Below are positions 8,902 through 17,054 of a stretch of 64,000 nucleotides of DNA, piece after piece (position 1 is the stretch's first letter; every line of letters begins with the position of its first letter). Position numbers and translations under genes: made by a program. A model generated the notes under the pieces. It worked only from the letters and a program-made list of their open reading frames with translations, had not been told where the DNA came from and did no database searches. Source of the stretch: UBA2231 sp964415175 (lineage in GTDB: Bacteria > Elusimicrobiota > Elusimicrobia > Elusimicrobiales > UBA9959); contig CAYPYG010000011.1 of assembly GCA_964415175.1 (NCBI GenBank), positions 1 to 64,000 of the forward strand. The letters are read 5' to 3'.

Positions 8902-9069
8902 TTACTCCATGCTGAAAAGCTCGATGCGGCGCAGAGAGTGCTTTTCCCAGAGGTAGAAGATCCTGGTCGGCTCCAGCTGGCCCAGCTCGGGCAGCGCGGG
9001 ACCGCGGCCCTTGCCCGTCAGCAGGCGGTTGAGTTTCCTTCCGGCCCTGAACATGTTCTTGGGGTTCAT
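8902..9069 (-). CDS. Small basic protein between rsmH and ftsL (55 aa)
   Basis: 55 residues starting MNPKNMFRAGRKLNRLLTG and ending RRIELFSME. No signal peptide or membrane helix. The N-terminal half is strongly basic; the C-terminal half contains PTRIFYLWEKHSLRRIELF. Evidence that it is real: the start overlaps the rsmH stop (ATGA), a strong Shine-Dalgarno (GAGGAGGG) stands 4 bases before the ATG, third positions are mostly G/C, and it ends 6 bases before ftsL. I do not recognise a family. The place in the operon suggests a division or cell-wall role, which is inference only. Confidence 0.75.
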   Translation of the reverse strand: MNPKNMFRAGRKLNRLLTGKGRGPALPELGQLEPTRIFYLWEKHSLRRIELFSME

Positions 9070-9965
9070 TTTCCCTCCTCTACTTTCTCTATCACTCTCA
9101 GCTTCGCGCTCCGGGCGCGCCTGTTGGCCGCGGTCTCCTCGTCGGAGGGCACGGCCGGCTTGCGCGTCACCGGGTTCCAGTCCCCCAGCTTTATCTTCAG
9201 CCGGAAGGTCTCTTTGACGATGCGGTCTTCAAGGGAATGGAAAGTGATGACGCCCATCCTGCCCCCGGGCCTGATGAAGGAGGAGACCTTCTGCATGCCG
9301 CGGGTCAGGTTGTCGAACTCGTAGTTCACGGCGACGCGCAAAGCCAGGAAGGTCCTGGTAGCCGGGTGGGTCTTGAGACCGCGCACGGGCACGGCGTTCT
9401 CGATGATGCGGGCCAGCTCGCCGGTGGTCTCTATCTGTTTCTTCTCGCGCTTCTGGATTATCGCGCGGCTGATCCTGGTGGACCAGCGCTCGCCGACCAC
9501 GCGTATCAGGTGCTCTATCTGCTCGTAGGGCCACTGGTTGATTATCGCGGTGGCCGTCAGCGGGTTGGACGGATTGATGCGCATGTCGAGGGGGCCGTCG
9601 TGGCGGATGCTGAAGCCGCGCGAGGGCTTGTCGAAGTGCAGCGAGGAGACGCCCAGGTCGAAGAGCGCGCCGGAGACCGACTCTATCCCCTCCCGTCTCA
9701 GGGCCTCGTCGAGGTTGGCGAAATTGGACTCTATGACGGTGACGCGGGAGCCGAAGTCGGCCAGGTTGCGGCGCGCGTGCGCGGCCATCTCGGGGTCCCA
9801 GTCCAGACCGACCAGGCGTCCCTTGGGGCCGAGGCGCTCCAGCACGGCGCGGGCGTGCCCGCCCATGCCGAGAGTGGCGTCGAGGTATACCCCCTCCCTG
9901 TCGGTGACCATGAGGTCGGCCACCTGGACGGCCATGACGGGCTCGTGCCCGTAGCACTCGTTCAT
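9066..9965 (-). CDS. rsmH: 16S rRNA (cytosine1402-N4)-methyltransferase
   Basis: SAM-dependent methyltransferase (formerly MraW) that modifies C1402 in the ribosomal P site. 299 residues, a normal length. Seen: the start MNECYGHEPVM, the SAM-binding region YLDATLGMGGHARAVLE, LGVSSLHFDKPSRGFS, GPLDMR, and C-terminal FHSLEDRIVKETF. The frame is open further upstream, but the ATG at 9965 overlaps the mraZ stop (ATGA) and matches the family N-terminus. Second gene of the mraZ operon. Confidence 0.97.
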   Translation of the reverse strand: MNECYGHEPVMAVQVADLMVTDREGVYLDATLGMGGHARAVLERLGPKGRLVGLDWDPEMAAHARRNLADFGSRVTVIESNFANLDEALRREGIESVSGALFDLGVSSLHFDKPSRGFSIRHDGPLDMRINPSNPLTATAIINQWPYEQIEHLIRVVGERWSTRISRAIIQKREKKQIETTGELARIIENAVPVRGLKTHPATRTFLALRVAVNYEFDNLTRGMQKVSSFIRPGGRMGVITFHSLEDRIVKETFRLKIKLGDWNPVTRKPAVPSDEETAANRRARSAKLRVIEKVEEGK

Positions 9966-10411
9966 AAGTCGAAGATCTTGCTGAATTTTTCCAGCGAGGG
10001 GTCGACCTTCAGTTTTTTGTATTCCAGCCAGCACTGCGCATCCCATATTTCCGCCTTGTTGCCTACGCCGCGTATCACTATCTCTTTTTTGAGCCCCGCG
10101 AAAGCCTTGAGCTTGGCCGGCAGCAGGATCCTGCCCTGCTCGTCCAGCGCCGCGTCCACCGCGTTGCCGAAGAAGTACCGCTTGAAAGCGCGTTCCTCTT
10201 CCTTGTTCTCGTACTTGAAGATCTCCATGTTGTTGGAGATCAGTTCGTCCCACTTCGAGGGCAGGAAGAGGCTGAGCGAGCGGTCGAAGCCGACGGTGAG
10301 CATGAAATGGGACTTGTCTTCTTTCTGCAGTTCCTGGCGGAAACGGGACGGAATGAAGATCCGGCTTTTCGGATCTATTACGTGGTCGTATTCTCCGTAC
10401 AGGGCGCCCAT
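9962..10411 (-). CDS. mraZ: Transcriptional regulator MraZ
   Basis: DNA-binding regulator of the division/cell-wall operon, forming ring-shaped oligomers. 149 residues with the two SpoVT/AbrB-like repeats: DPKSRIFIPSRFRQEL (about 14-29) and DEQGRILLPAKLKAFAG (about 91-107). It is the first gene after a strong promoter. Four spaced GTGG-type repeats lie in its leader (10443-10478), the expected target for autorepression. The start MGALYGEYDHVID is typical; there is no clear Shine-Dalgarno before it. Confidence 0.96.
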   Translation of the reverse strand: MGALYGEYDHVIDPKSRIFIPSRFRQELQKEDKSHFMLTVGFDRSLSLFLPSKWDELISNNMEIFKYENKEEERAFKRYFFGNAVDAALDEQGRILLPAKLKAFAGLKKEIVIRGVGNKAEIWDAQCWLEYKKLKVDPSLEKFSKIFDL

Positions 10412-10442
10412 TTTATTTATGCTCTACTGTAAACCCTTTTGA

Positions 10443-10478
10443 ACCACTTTTACTACACTTCACTCCACTTCGCACCAC
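10443..10478 (-). promoter_or_regulatory. MraZ operator: four GTGGN-type direct repeats
   Basis: Read on the minus strand the repeats are GTGGT (10474-10478), GTGGA (10464-10468), GTGTA (10454-10458) and GTGGT (10443-10447), separated by 5, 5 and 6 bases. MraZ is known to bind GTGGG/TGGGN-like direct repeats with 5-base spacers. Here they begin about 3 bases downstream of the predicted transcription start, so bound MraZ would block initiation. Confidence 0.8.
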
Positions 10479-10487
10479 CGGACCCAA

Positions 10488-10516
10488 AGTATAGACAATG
10501 AACCTATTATTGTCAA
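10488..10516 (-). promoter_or_regulatory. Consensus sigma70 promoter of the mraZ operon
   Basis: On the minus strand TTGACA (10511-10516), exactly 17 bases, TATACT (10488-10493). An inverted repeat GACAAT...ATTGTC runs across the -35 box and spacer and might be a second operator. The predicted start is near 10481, giving a leader of about 70 bases before mraZ. Confidence 0.85.
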
Positions 10517-10526
10517 TAGCGATATG

Positions 10527-10555
10527 TAAAAAGACTTGTTTTACAAGCCTTTTTT
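10527..10555. terminator. Bidirectional terminator-like hairpin
   Basis: GACTTGT-TTT-ACAAGCC forms a stem with one mismatch, flanked by AAAAA on the left and TTTTTT on the right, so either strand gives a hairpin followed by U residues. It sits behind the mraZ promoter and after the metallopeptidase gene of the upstream operon, which it could terminate on the minus strand. Confidence 0.55.
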
Positions 10556-10623
10556 ATTGTTTTTTAGATGTTAAAAAAACAGGCCGCGATTGATACATAT
10601 CAACCGCGGCCATATATAAGGAA

Positions 10624-10718
10624 GGGGACGCTGATTCCTAAATGCCTAATTTAAAAAATAACTGGAAGCGAACTTGGCTGGAAGTGCCGTAATTAGGCAT
10701 TTAGGAATCAGCGTCCCC
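10624..10718. repeat. 95 bp palindromic element, copy A (28 bp perfect arms)
   Basis: Left arm 10624-10651 starts GGGGACGCTGATTCC; right arm 10691-10718 is its exact reverse complement, ending CAGCGTCCCC. The arms are separated by 39 bases. The same design with different inner sequence occurs at 20567-20662. The element ends at the first base of the stop triplet of the metallopeptidase gene. It resembles the non-autonomous palindromes mobilised by REP-associated or IS200-like transposases; no transposase gene is visible. Confidence 0.85.
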
Positions 10719-11821
10719 TACTGTATGCCCGAGATCTTGCCCGTCTTGAGGTCGTAGCGCCAGGCGTATTCCAGCGAGGACATCTTGTTGTAGGGCATGC
10801 CGTAGGCCCGGTACATCGACTGCGCCACTGGCTGCCCGTCGCGCAGGTTGCGGCAGAACATGTAGAAAGCGTCGCCGGTCTTGGCGCGCATCAGGAACCG
10901 AGTCACGCTGTAGGACTGGGCGTACCAGAGCCGCACGCTGTTCTCGTCGGCGTCGGCCATGTCGTCGATGCGCACGAGGTCCTCGAGCTTGAATCCTCCC
11001 CCTCCGGAGAGTATGCGCAGGTTCTGCGTGAGCCAGAGCGGCGTGGAGAGGCCGCGCTCGGACTGAATGAACGTGGCGACGCCTTCGCTGAGCCAGAGCG
11101 GACTCGGATTTTCGGCGGTGAAGAAGCTGTCGAAATAGATGTGGGTCAGTTCGTGGGCGAGTATGCCGAAGGCTTCGGAGCTGTGGTAGAGGTAGATCTT
11201 GCGCTCGCTCAGGCTGGCCGCGCCGCCGGACCAGGCCGGTCTGCCCGTGAGACGCTGGTAGGTCTGCTGGTTGTGGCAGTAATAGATGAAGACCTTCTTC
11301 TCGCGCGTCCAGGGGGAGAACGCGACCAGGTCGAGCATTATGTTGCCGTGCAGGTTCTCCAGCTGCGCGGTCAGTTCCTCCGAGACCGAAGCCCCCTCCT
11401 CGTAGACCACGAAATGCCGGGTCTCCGCGGCCGCGAAACCGTCGGGCAGCGGCGGGTAGGAGGCCTTTTCGGCTTCCTCTATGGCCTGGTGGATGGAGAG
11501 CTTCTCCTCCTGGGCGTGTCCGGGTATCAGGTCCGGCGCGGCCGGGAGGTTACCCACCACCAGCGAGTGGGTGCCGGCGGCGGTCCGGGTGGAGCGCTCG
11601 ACGGTGTTCATGGCCGGCGCGGCGGGCGGAACGTACACGCCCGGCCTGGAGGTGTGGCGGGCTATCTTGTAGGGCGCGGCGGGCTTGCTGAAAGGGTTCT
11701 TGGAGAAGCGCATCTGCGGCAGGGCCGAGATGTCCTCGTTCATGTACTGGTACATGAACAGGCCCCAGATGACGAGCACCAGCGACCAGAAGAGGAGTCT
11801 TAACCGCGCTAATATGTCCAT
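10718..11821 (-). CDS. Membrane-anchored zinc metallopeptidase (peptidase MA-like)
   Basis: 367 residues. One N-terminal membrane helix (about 8-27) anchors a periplasmic domain. The zinc motif is H223-E-L-T-H227 in GILAHELTHIYF, with the third ligand likely E246 in WLSEGVATF, the gluzincin pattern of the peptidase MA-like group. A low-complexity proline/alanine linker (about 45-105) separates helix and domain. Substrate unknown. It is the last gene of the long rpmH-to-rsmG run. A palindromic element abuts its stop codon, so the C-terminus may have been altered by insertion. Confidence 0.8.
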   Translation of the reverse strand: MDILARLRLLFWSLVLVIWGLFMYQYMNEDISALPQMRFSKNPFSKPAAPYKIARHTSRPGVYVPPAAPAMNTVERSTRTAAGTHSLVVGNLPAAPDLIPGHAQEEKLSIHQAIEEAEKASYPPLPDGFAAAETRHFVVYEEGASVSEELTAQLENLHGNIMLDLVAFSPWTREKKVFIYYCHNQQTYQRLTGRPAWSGGAASLSERKIYLYHSSEAFGILAHELTHIYFDSFFTAENPSPLWLSEGVATFIQSERGLSTPLWLTQNLRILSGGGGFKLEDLVRIDDMADADENSVRLWYAQSYSVTRFLMRAKTGDAFYMFCRNLRDGQPVAQSMYRAYGMPYNKMSSLEYAWRYDLKTGKISGIQ

Positions 11822-11852
11822 TTGTCGCGTTCCCGCCTTCCGGCCGGGACGA

Positions 11853-12413
11853 TCACCGCATCGAGTCGCGCATCTTCACCACCATCTCCGACATCGCCTG
11901 CACGAACAGGGCGAAGACCACTATGAAGAGAGCGTGTATGGCCGCCTGGCCCCAGAGCTGGCCGGTGGCCAGCACCTGGCGCAGCGCTTCGGCGTAGGTG
12001 GTTATCCCGGGGTCCGCTATCAGGGCGAAGCGCGCGCCGCGGAAAAGGTAGATGGCCATCATGAGCGCGGCGGCTGCGGCCGCGGTGAGTCCGGCCCCGG
12101 CCCTGCCCATGAACATGGCGCCGGCCGCGGAAGGCATGGTGAAGAGCAGCCACATGGGCGCCCAGTAGCCGCCGAGCAGGTAGAACAGTACCGCCGCGGT
12201 GAGCAGGTTGAGCCAGACGAGGCCGACGCGCAGCGCGCGTATCCAGCGCATGAAGCGGTAGGTGTTGCGGTTTATCAGGACGTTGAGGGCGAAGGCGGCC
12301 AGCAGGACGGCGAAGGAGAGGCGGGTGACGGCCGTTTCCGGTTCGGAGAAGTAGATCGCGAAGCCGATGAGTATCAGCGCGAACGGGATGAAGAAATGAT
12401 TCAGTATGTGCAT
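11853..12413 (-). CDS. Polytopic membrane protein, unknown function
   Basis: 186 residues with about six hydrophobic helices (roughly 7-22, 32-47, 66-84, 87-100, 107-124 and 155-175) and a short charged tail (SEMVVKMRDSMR). It looks like a stand-alone sensor-type membrane domain without a catalytic part. It lies 9 bases after rsmG and 31 bases before the metallopeptidase, so it is cotranscribed with both. No family recognised with confidence. Confidence 0.65.
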   Translation of the reverse strand: MHILNHFFIPFALILIGFAIYFSEPETAVTRLSFAVLLAAFALNVLINRNTYRFMRWIRALRVGLVWLNLLTAAVLFYLLGGYWAPMWLLFTMPSAAGAMFMGRAGAGLTAAAAAALMMAIYLFRGARFALIADPGITTYAEALRQVLATGQLWGQAAIHALFIVVFALFVQAMSEMVVKMRDSMR

Positions 12414-12422
12414 GAACGGGCC

Positions 12423-13073
12423 TTATCCTTTCCTGGCGAAGACCAGGATGTGACGCTCCTCTTTCTCCCCGGGCAGCGGATAACCGATGTCCTCCTTCAG
12501 TTCGCCGCCGGCGGCCGTCAGCGCCGCGGCCGCCGCGGGCCGGTCCGCCGCGACCTGGGCCGCCGTCTGCCAGGCGAGGAAATATCCTCCCGGCGCCGCT
12601 ATATTTAAGCATTGAGGCAGTATGTTTTCAAGTTGGCCCATCGCCCGCTGCACCACGGCTGAATAAAGAGGCCCTTTCCATTGGCCGAGGCGCGCGTGAA
12701 GGGCTCGCGCGTTGCGCAGGCCCAGCCGGGAAGTTATCCAGGTCAGGAACTGGAAACGCCTCAGGCTGGAATCGCAGAAGGTGAACTCCAGCTCCGGCAG
12801 GGCGATGGCCAGCGGCACGCCCGGGAAGCCCGCGCCCGAGCCGGCGTCCAGCACCGTCCCCCCGGCGTGGACCAGGCGGCGCAGCGGGACGGCGCCGGCC
12901 AGCGAATCGGTTATGTGGCGCGTCTCGATGACGGCCAGGTCGGCGGGCGAGACCAGGTTGAGCCTGCCGCTCATCTCGCGCAGGCCGGCGGCGTAGAGAG
13001 CCAGCTTGTCCAGCTGTTCCGCGGAGAGCGCCAGTCCCCATTCGGGCGGCGGCGCCGGGAATTCAGCGGCCAT
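12423..13073 (-). CDS. rsmG: 16S rRNA (guanine527-N7)-methyltransferase
   Basis: SAM-dependent methyltransferase (GidB) for G527 of 16S rRNA. 216 residues. Seen: LNLVSPADLAVIETRHITDSL and the SAM loop VLDAGSGAGFPGVPLAIALPE, both typical of the family. The start at 13073 overlaps the mnmG end by 11 bases and has a perfect AGGAGG nine bases upstream. The mnmG-rsmG order is the standard one in origin-proximal clusters. Confidence 0.95.
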   Translation of the reverse strand: MAAEFPAPPPEWGLALSAEQLDKLALYAAGLREMSGRLNLVSPADLAVIETRHITDSLAGAVPLRRLVHAGGTVLDAGSGAGFPGVPLAIALPELEFTFCDSSLRRFQFLTWITSRLGLRNARALHARLGQWKGPLYSAVVQRAMGQLENILPQCLNIAAPGGYFLAWQTAAQVAADRPAAAAALTAAGGELKEDIGYPLPGEKEERHILVFARKG

Positions 13074-14832
13074 GCGCGGACCTCCTGAGCTTTTCCGCGG
13101 CGGCCCAGAGCAGCTGCACGTCGGCCGGGGTGACGCCCGGCACGCGCGAGGCCTGGCCCAGCGTGAGCGGGCGCACGGCGGAGAGTTTCTGCCGGGATTC
13201 CGTCAGCAGGCCCCGCAATCCGGCGTAGTCGAAATCCTGCGGCAGCGGGAAACCCTCGAGCCTGCGCATCTTCTCGGCCTCGCGCAGGTTGCGGGCTATA
13301 TAGCCGGCGTAGCGGCGCTCGATGCCGGCGTGCTCGGCGGCGCGCGCTTCGGACCAGGGGAGCAGCGCGTCGCCGCCGGCCGGCCCGGCGGACGGGTCGG
13401 CGGCGAATTTCGCCACCGCCGCCCGGTAGCGCTCCCAGGCCGGCCTGTGCGCGGCGTCCACCAGCCCGAGGCGGAAGCCTTCCTCTATCAGCCGCATGTC
13501 GGCGTTGTCCTGGCGCAGCAGCAGCCGGTATTCCGCGCGCGAGGTGAAAAGCCTGTACGGTTCGTCCACGTCCTTGGCGGTGAGGTCGTCTATCATCACG
13601 CCGATATAGGAGCGGTCGCGGGAGAGTATCAGCGGCTCCAGGCCTTTCAGCGCGCAGGCCGCGTTGACGCCGGCGACCAGCCCCTGCGCGGCGGCTTCCT
13701 CGTAGCCGGTGGTGCCGTTCACCTGGCCCGCGAAGTAGAGACCCGGCACGGACTTGCTCTCCAGCGTCGGCTTGAGCTGGAGCGGGCTGGAGTAATCGTA
13801 TTCTATCGCGTAGCCGGGCCTTACCAGCTCCGCTTTCTCCAGGCCCGGCACCGTGCGCAGCATCTCCAGCTGCACGTCCTCGGGCAGGCTGGTCGAAAGG
13901 CCGTTGGCGTAGTATTCCAGCGTGTCGTAGCCCTCCGGCTCCAGGAAGACCTGGTGGGACTCCCGGTGCGGGAACTTGACGGCCTTGTCCTCTATCGACG
14001 GGCAGTAGCGCGGCCCGGTGCCGCTGATGCGGCCGGAGTAGAGCGGCGAGCGGTGGAGGTCGGCTTTTACGACCTTCAGCAGTTCCGGGCCGGTGCGGGT
14101 TATCCAGCAGGACAGCCACGGCCGCGCGGGCGGCGCGCCGAAATGGGAGAAGATCCTCGGCGGATCGTCGGGCTTCTGCTCCTCGCAGGCGGAGAAGTCG
14201 ATGGTCCGACCGTTGATGCGCATGGGCGTGCCGGTCTTGAGCCGGCCCAGCCGGAAGCCCAGGTCCCGCAGGTCGTCGGACAGCGCGTCGCTGGGGAAAT
14301 GGTTGAACCTCCCCCCCCGCGCCGTATGCGCGCCGATGTGTATGAGCCCTTTGAGGAAGGTCCCGGCCGAGAGGATCACCGTCCTGCCCCTGTAAAGCGT
14401 GCCGCGCGCGGTGATCACGCCGGAGAGCCGCGAACCCTCGAAGGCCAGCCGGGCGGCCTCGTCCTGCATGAGCTCCAGCCCCGCCTGCCCCTCGAGGACG
14501 CGCTTCATGGAGAACTGGTAGAGTTTCTTGTCGCATTGCGCCCGGGGCGAGCGCACCGCCGCCCCGCGCGAGGCGTTGAGCTGCTGGTAGGACAGCGCCG
14601 CGCGGTCGGCGTTGCGGCCCATCTCGCCGCCCAGCGCGTCTATCTCGCGCACGACCTGCCCCTTGGCCACGCCGCCTATCGACGGGTTGCACGACATCTG
14701 CGCGACGGTGTCGAGGTCCTGCGTCAGCAGCAGGACGCGCAGGCCCATGCGCGCCGGGGCCAGCGCGGCCTCGCAGCCGGAGTGGCCGCCGCCTATCACT
14801 ATCACGTCGAAATCCCGCGGGTACTCGAACAT
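13063..14832 (-). CDS. mnmG: tRNA uridine-5-carboxymethylaminomethyl enzyme, FAD subunit
   Basis: FAD-dependent partner of MnmE that modifies U34 of certain tRNAs (GidA). 589 residues, slightly short of the common 620-630. Seen: the FAD site VIVIGGGHSGCEAALAPARMG (10-30), QMSCNPSIGGVAKG (45-58), DDPPRIFSHFG and GLYFAGQVNGTTGYEEAAAQG. The C-terminal helical domain ends at a normal position. Its partner mnmE is two genes upstream in the same operon. Confidence 0.97.
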   Translation of the reverse strand: MFEYPRDFDVIVIGGGHSGCEAALAPARMGLRVLLLTQDLDTVAQMSCNPSIGGVAKGQVVREIDALGGEMGRNADRAALSYQQLNASRGAAVRSPRAQCDKKLYQFSMKRVLEGQAGLELMQDEAARLAFEGSRLSGVITARGTLYRGRTVILSAGTFLKGLIHIGAHTARGGRFNHFPSDALSDDLRDLGFRLGRLKTGTPMRINGRTIDFSACEEQKPDDPPRIFSHFGAPPARPWLSCWITRTGPELLKVVKADLHRSPLYSGRISGTGPRYCPSIEDKAVKFPHRESHQVFLEPEGYDTLEYYANGLSTSLPEDVQLEMLRTVPGLEKAELVRPGYAIEYDYSSPLQLKPTLESKSVPGLYFAGQVNGTTGYEEAAAQGLVAGVNAACALKGLEPLILSRDRSYIGVMIDDLTAKDVDEPYRLFTSRAEYRLLLRQDNADMRLIEEGFRLGLVDAAHRPAWERYRAAVAKFAADPSAGPAGGDALLPWSEARAAEHAGIERRYAGYIARNLREAEKMRRLEGFPLPQDFDYAGLRGLLTESRQKLSAVRPLTLGQASRVPGVTPADVQLLWAAAEKLRRSAHGR

Positions 14833-14847
14833 CTTTCCTTCGTTCCC

Positions 14848-15591
14848 TTATACCAGCATCAGCAGCGGTCCGATATCGGCCGGCAGCAGCAGGGAAAGCC
14901 CGTAGAACATGCCGCCGAAGAGCAGTATCACCGAGACCGCCGCCGCCGCCGCGCGGGCGGTGCCGGGGCAGCCGCGCGCCTTGAGCGCCCGCGCCAGCAG
15001 CCAGAGCGACCAGAGGGCGGAAGCCAGCATGGCCGCCTCGTAGACCGGCCGGACGCCGGCGGCTATGCCCAGGAACTCGACGGGGGCCAGCGCCAGTCCC
15101 GGCGCGGAAAGGGCCAGGGTGATCCTGAAGAAGGGCGTAAATCCGGGTCTCCGGAGGAGCAGTGCCAGGAAGACCGCCGCCGGGGCCGCGGCCAGGAGCG
15201 CGGCTTCCGCGGGTCTGCCGGCCGCCGCCGCGAAAGAAAGGAAATAGACGCCGAGACCCGCTATGGAGAACAGGACCCGCGGTCCGATCCGGCCGGCGGA
15301 GAAGAAGGAGGAGGCCCAGGGAAGGGCCGCCGCCGCCAGAACGTTCAGCAGCAGCCCCGCGGAGAGGGAGACGGAGAGATAGAGCGCGTACGGGCGGCCG
15401 AAAATTTCCGGAGGCAGTTCGGGTACGAATCCCGCCGGCATAAGCCGGGAGACCAGGGCGGAGACGGCCGCGTAGGCGGCGAAGAGCAGAAGGACCGGCC
15501 CGAACCGCGCGTCCCCGGAGAGGAGGGTCGCGATGGCCTGTCCCGGTCTCGCTACCAGGTCCGTGAAAAGCAGAGCCGTTCTCTTTAGCAT
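14848..15591 (-). CDS. Polytopic membrane protein, Yip1-like
   Basis: 247 residues with six or so membrane helices. The first 30 residues (MLKRTALLFTDLVARPGQAI) resemble the amphipathic start of Yip1-domain proteins. It lies between mnmE and mnmG with spacings of 13 and 15 bases, so it belongs to the operon. The place is unusual, because mnmE and mnmG are normally adjacent. Function unknown; the Yip1 assignment is tentative. Confidence 0.6.
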   Translation of the reverse strand: MLKRTALLFTDLVARPGQAIATLLSGDARFGPVLLLFAAYAAVSALVSRLMPAGFVPELPPEIFGRPYALYLSVSLSAGLLLNVLAAAALPWASSFFSAGRIGPRVLFSIAGLGVYFLSFAAAAGRPAEAALLAAAPAAVFLALLLRRPGFTPFFRITLALSAPGLALAPVEFLGIAAGVRPVYEAAMLASALWSLWLLARALKARGCPGTARAAAAAVSVILLFGGMFYGLSLLLPADIGPLLMLV

Positions 15592-15604
15592 CGTCTTCCC
15601 CTCC

Positions 15605-16975
15605 CTATTTGCCGACGCAGAATTTTCCGAATATTTCCGAGAGTATATCCTCGGGCGTGGTTTCCCCGAGGATCTCTCCCAGCGAGGAAAGCGCCGCGCG
15701 CAGGTGTTCGGCCGCCAGCTCGGGTTCCCCGGCCTTTATCCTTTCCGCCGCGGGGGCCAGTTCCTCCGCGGCGCGGGAGAGCGCCTGGAAATGGCGCGCA
15801 GAGGTCACGGCGCCGCCGAGGCCTCCTTCCTCTATGGCGGCCGTCTCCCCCTCGAGCAGCGCGGCGCGCAGCCGGTCCAGTCCCGCGCCCGTGAGGGCGG
15901 AGACCTTCACGGCGACGGAGTCTTCGCGCGCCGGCGGCAGGTCGGATTTGTTGAGGACCTTTATGACGCGCGCGCCGGGGGACAGCCGGTCGGCTATGGT
16001 GCCGGCCGCCAGGCGGTCGCCTTCCGACTCCTCCGCGGAGCCGTCCGCCACGAAAAGGACGATGTCGGCGGAGGCGACGGCCGCGGCCGCCCGCCTGAGC
16101 CCCTCAGCCTCTATTTCCCCGCCGGGCGCCGGGTTGAAACCGGCGGTGTCCGTGAAGACGACCCGGTGGCCGCCCAGCTCGACGGGGGTCTCGACGCAGT
16201 CCCGGGTGGTGCCGGGCTCGCGCGAGACTATGGCGCGGGAGGCGCCGGCGAGCGCGTTGAGCAGCGAGGATTTCCCCGAATTGGGGGCGCCGGCTATCGC
16301 CACCTTTATGCCCTCGCGCACGAAGCGCCCGCGCCTGAAACTTTCCGCGGCTTCGGCTATCTTCGCCCGCGCGGCGAGCGTTTCGTGCGAAAGGGCCGCG
16401 GCGTCCTCCGGCGGTATCTCCGCATCGGCGTCGTCGAGCCTCGCCTCCAGTTCGGCCAGAGCCGACACGAGAGGGGCCTTGAATCCCTTTATCCTCTCCG
16501 AGAATTCCCCTTCGACCTGGCGCATGGCTGCGGCGTGCTCGGCCCGGGTGGAGGAGGCGATGAGGTCGCCGACGGCCTCGGCCTCCGCCAGGTCCAGCTT
16601 GCCGTTGAGGAAGGCCCGCAGCGTGAATTCGCCGGGCTCCGCCTCGCGGGCGCCGTGGCGTATGGCCAGCGTGAGCGCTGAGCGCAGTATATAGGGAGAG
16701 CCGTGGCAGAAAAGTTCCACCGTGTCGTCGCCGGTATAGCTGGCCGGCGCGCGGTAGAAGACGGCGACGGCGCGGTCTATCACCTCTTCGCCGTCCTTTA
16801 TCCTGAGCAGGTGGGTCAGGCGCGGCTTGGGGTCGGCGAGCGCCTTATTGGGGTGCAGAAAATTGGAGCAGACGGCGAAGGCGCGCGGGCCCGACACGCG
16901 CAGCACGGCTATGGCCGCGCCGCCCGGCGCCGTGGATGGCGCCACTATCGTGTCGGTCGTGTCGGGAGCCCGCAT
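15605..16975 (-). CDS. mnmE: tRNA modification GTPase MnmE
   Basis: GTPase that works with MnmG on U34 of tRNA. 456 residues. Seen: N-terminal tetrahydrofolate-binding domain starting DTIVAPSTAPGGAAIAVLRVSG, G1 GAPNSGKSSLLNAL, G2/G3 REPGTTRDCVE and DTAG, G4 NKSD, and the C-terminal FGKFCVGK in which the cysteine is essential in known MnmE. A strong Shine-Dalgarno (AGAGGAGAAGG) precedes the ATG. Confidence 0.97.
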   Translation of the reverse strand: MRAPDTTDTIVAPSTAPGGAAIAVLRVSGPRAFAVCSNFLHPNKALADPKPRLTHLLRIKDGEEVIDRAVAVFYRAPASYTGDDTVELFCHGSPYILRSALTLAIRHGAREAEPGEFTLRAFLNGKLDLAEAEAVGDLIASSTRAEHAAAMRQVEGEFSERIKGFKAPLVSALAELEARLDDADAEIPPEDAAALSHETLAARAKIAEAAESFRRGRFVREGIKVAIAGAPNSGKSSLLNALAGASRAIVSREPGTTRDCVETPVELGGHRVVFTDTAGFNPAPGGEIEAEGLRRAAAAVASADIVLFVADGSAEESEGDRLAAGTIADRLSPGARVIKVLNKSDLPPAREDSVAVKVSALTGAGLDRLRAALLEGETAAIEEGGLGGAVTSARHFQALSRAAEELAPAAERIKAGEPELAAEHLRAALSSLGEILGETTPEDILSEIFGKFCVGK

Positions 16976-16996
16976 TCCTTCTCCTCTTATGGACGC

Positions 16997-17026
16997 GGGC
17001 GGGGCCTTTCTGAAAGGCGCCCGCCC
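16997..17026. other. Strong hairpin between jag and mnmE
   Basis: GGGCGGG-GCCTTTC-T-GAAAGGC-GCCCGCCC folds into a nearly perfect 14-15 bp stem in the 79 base gap between jag and mnmE. No U tract follows on the minus strand, so it is more likely an RNA-processing or partial attenuation site than a classical terminator. Confidence 0.5.
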
Positions 17027-17054
17027 GGTCTTCGTCCGCCGAACCCGAGGGGGA

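Noticed and set aside
9966..10253. N-terminal extension of rsmH to 10253
   Set aside because: It overlaps mraZ, is Gln/Arg/Gly-rich, and the ATG at 9965 coupled to the mraZ stop matches the family start.
13006..15588. A long plus-strand open frame opposite mnmG and the Yip1-like gene
   Set aside because: Both minus-strand genes are well supported; the plus frame has no recognisable domain and no ribosome site.
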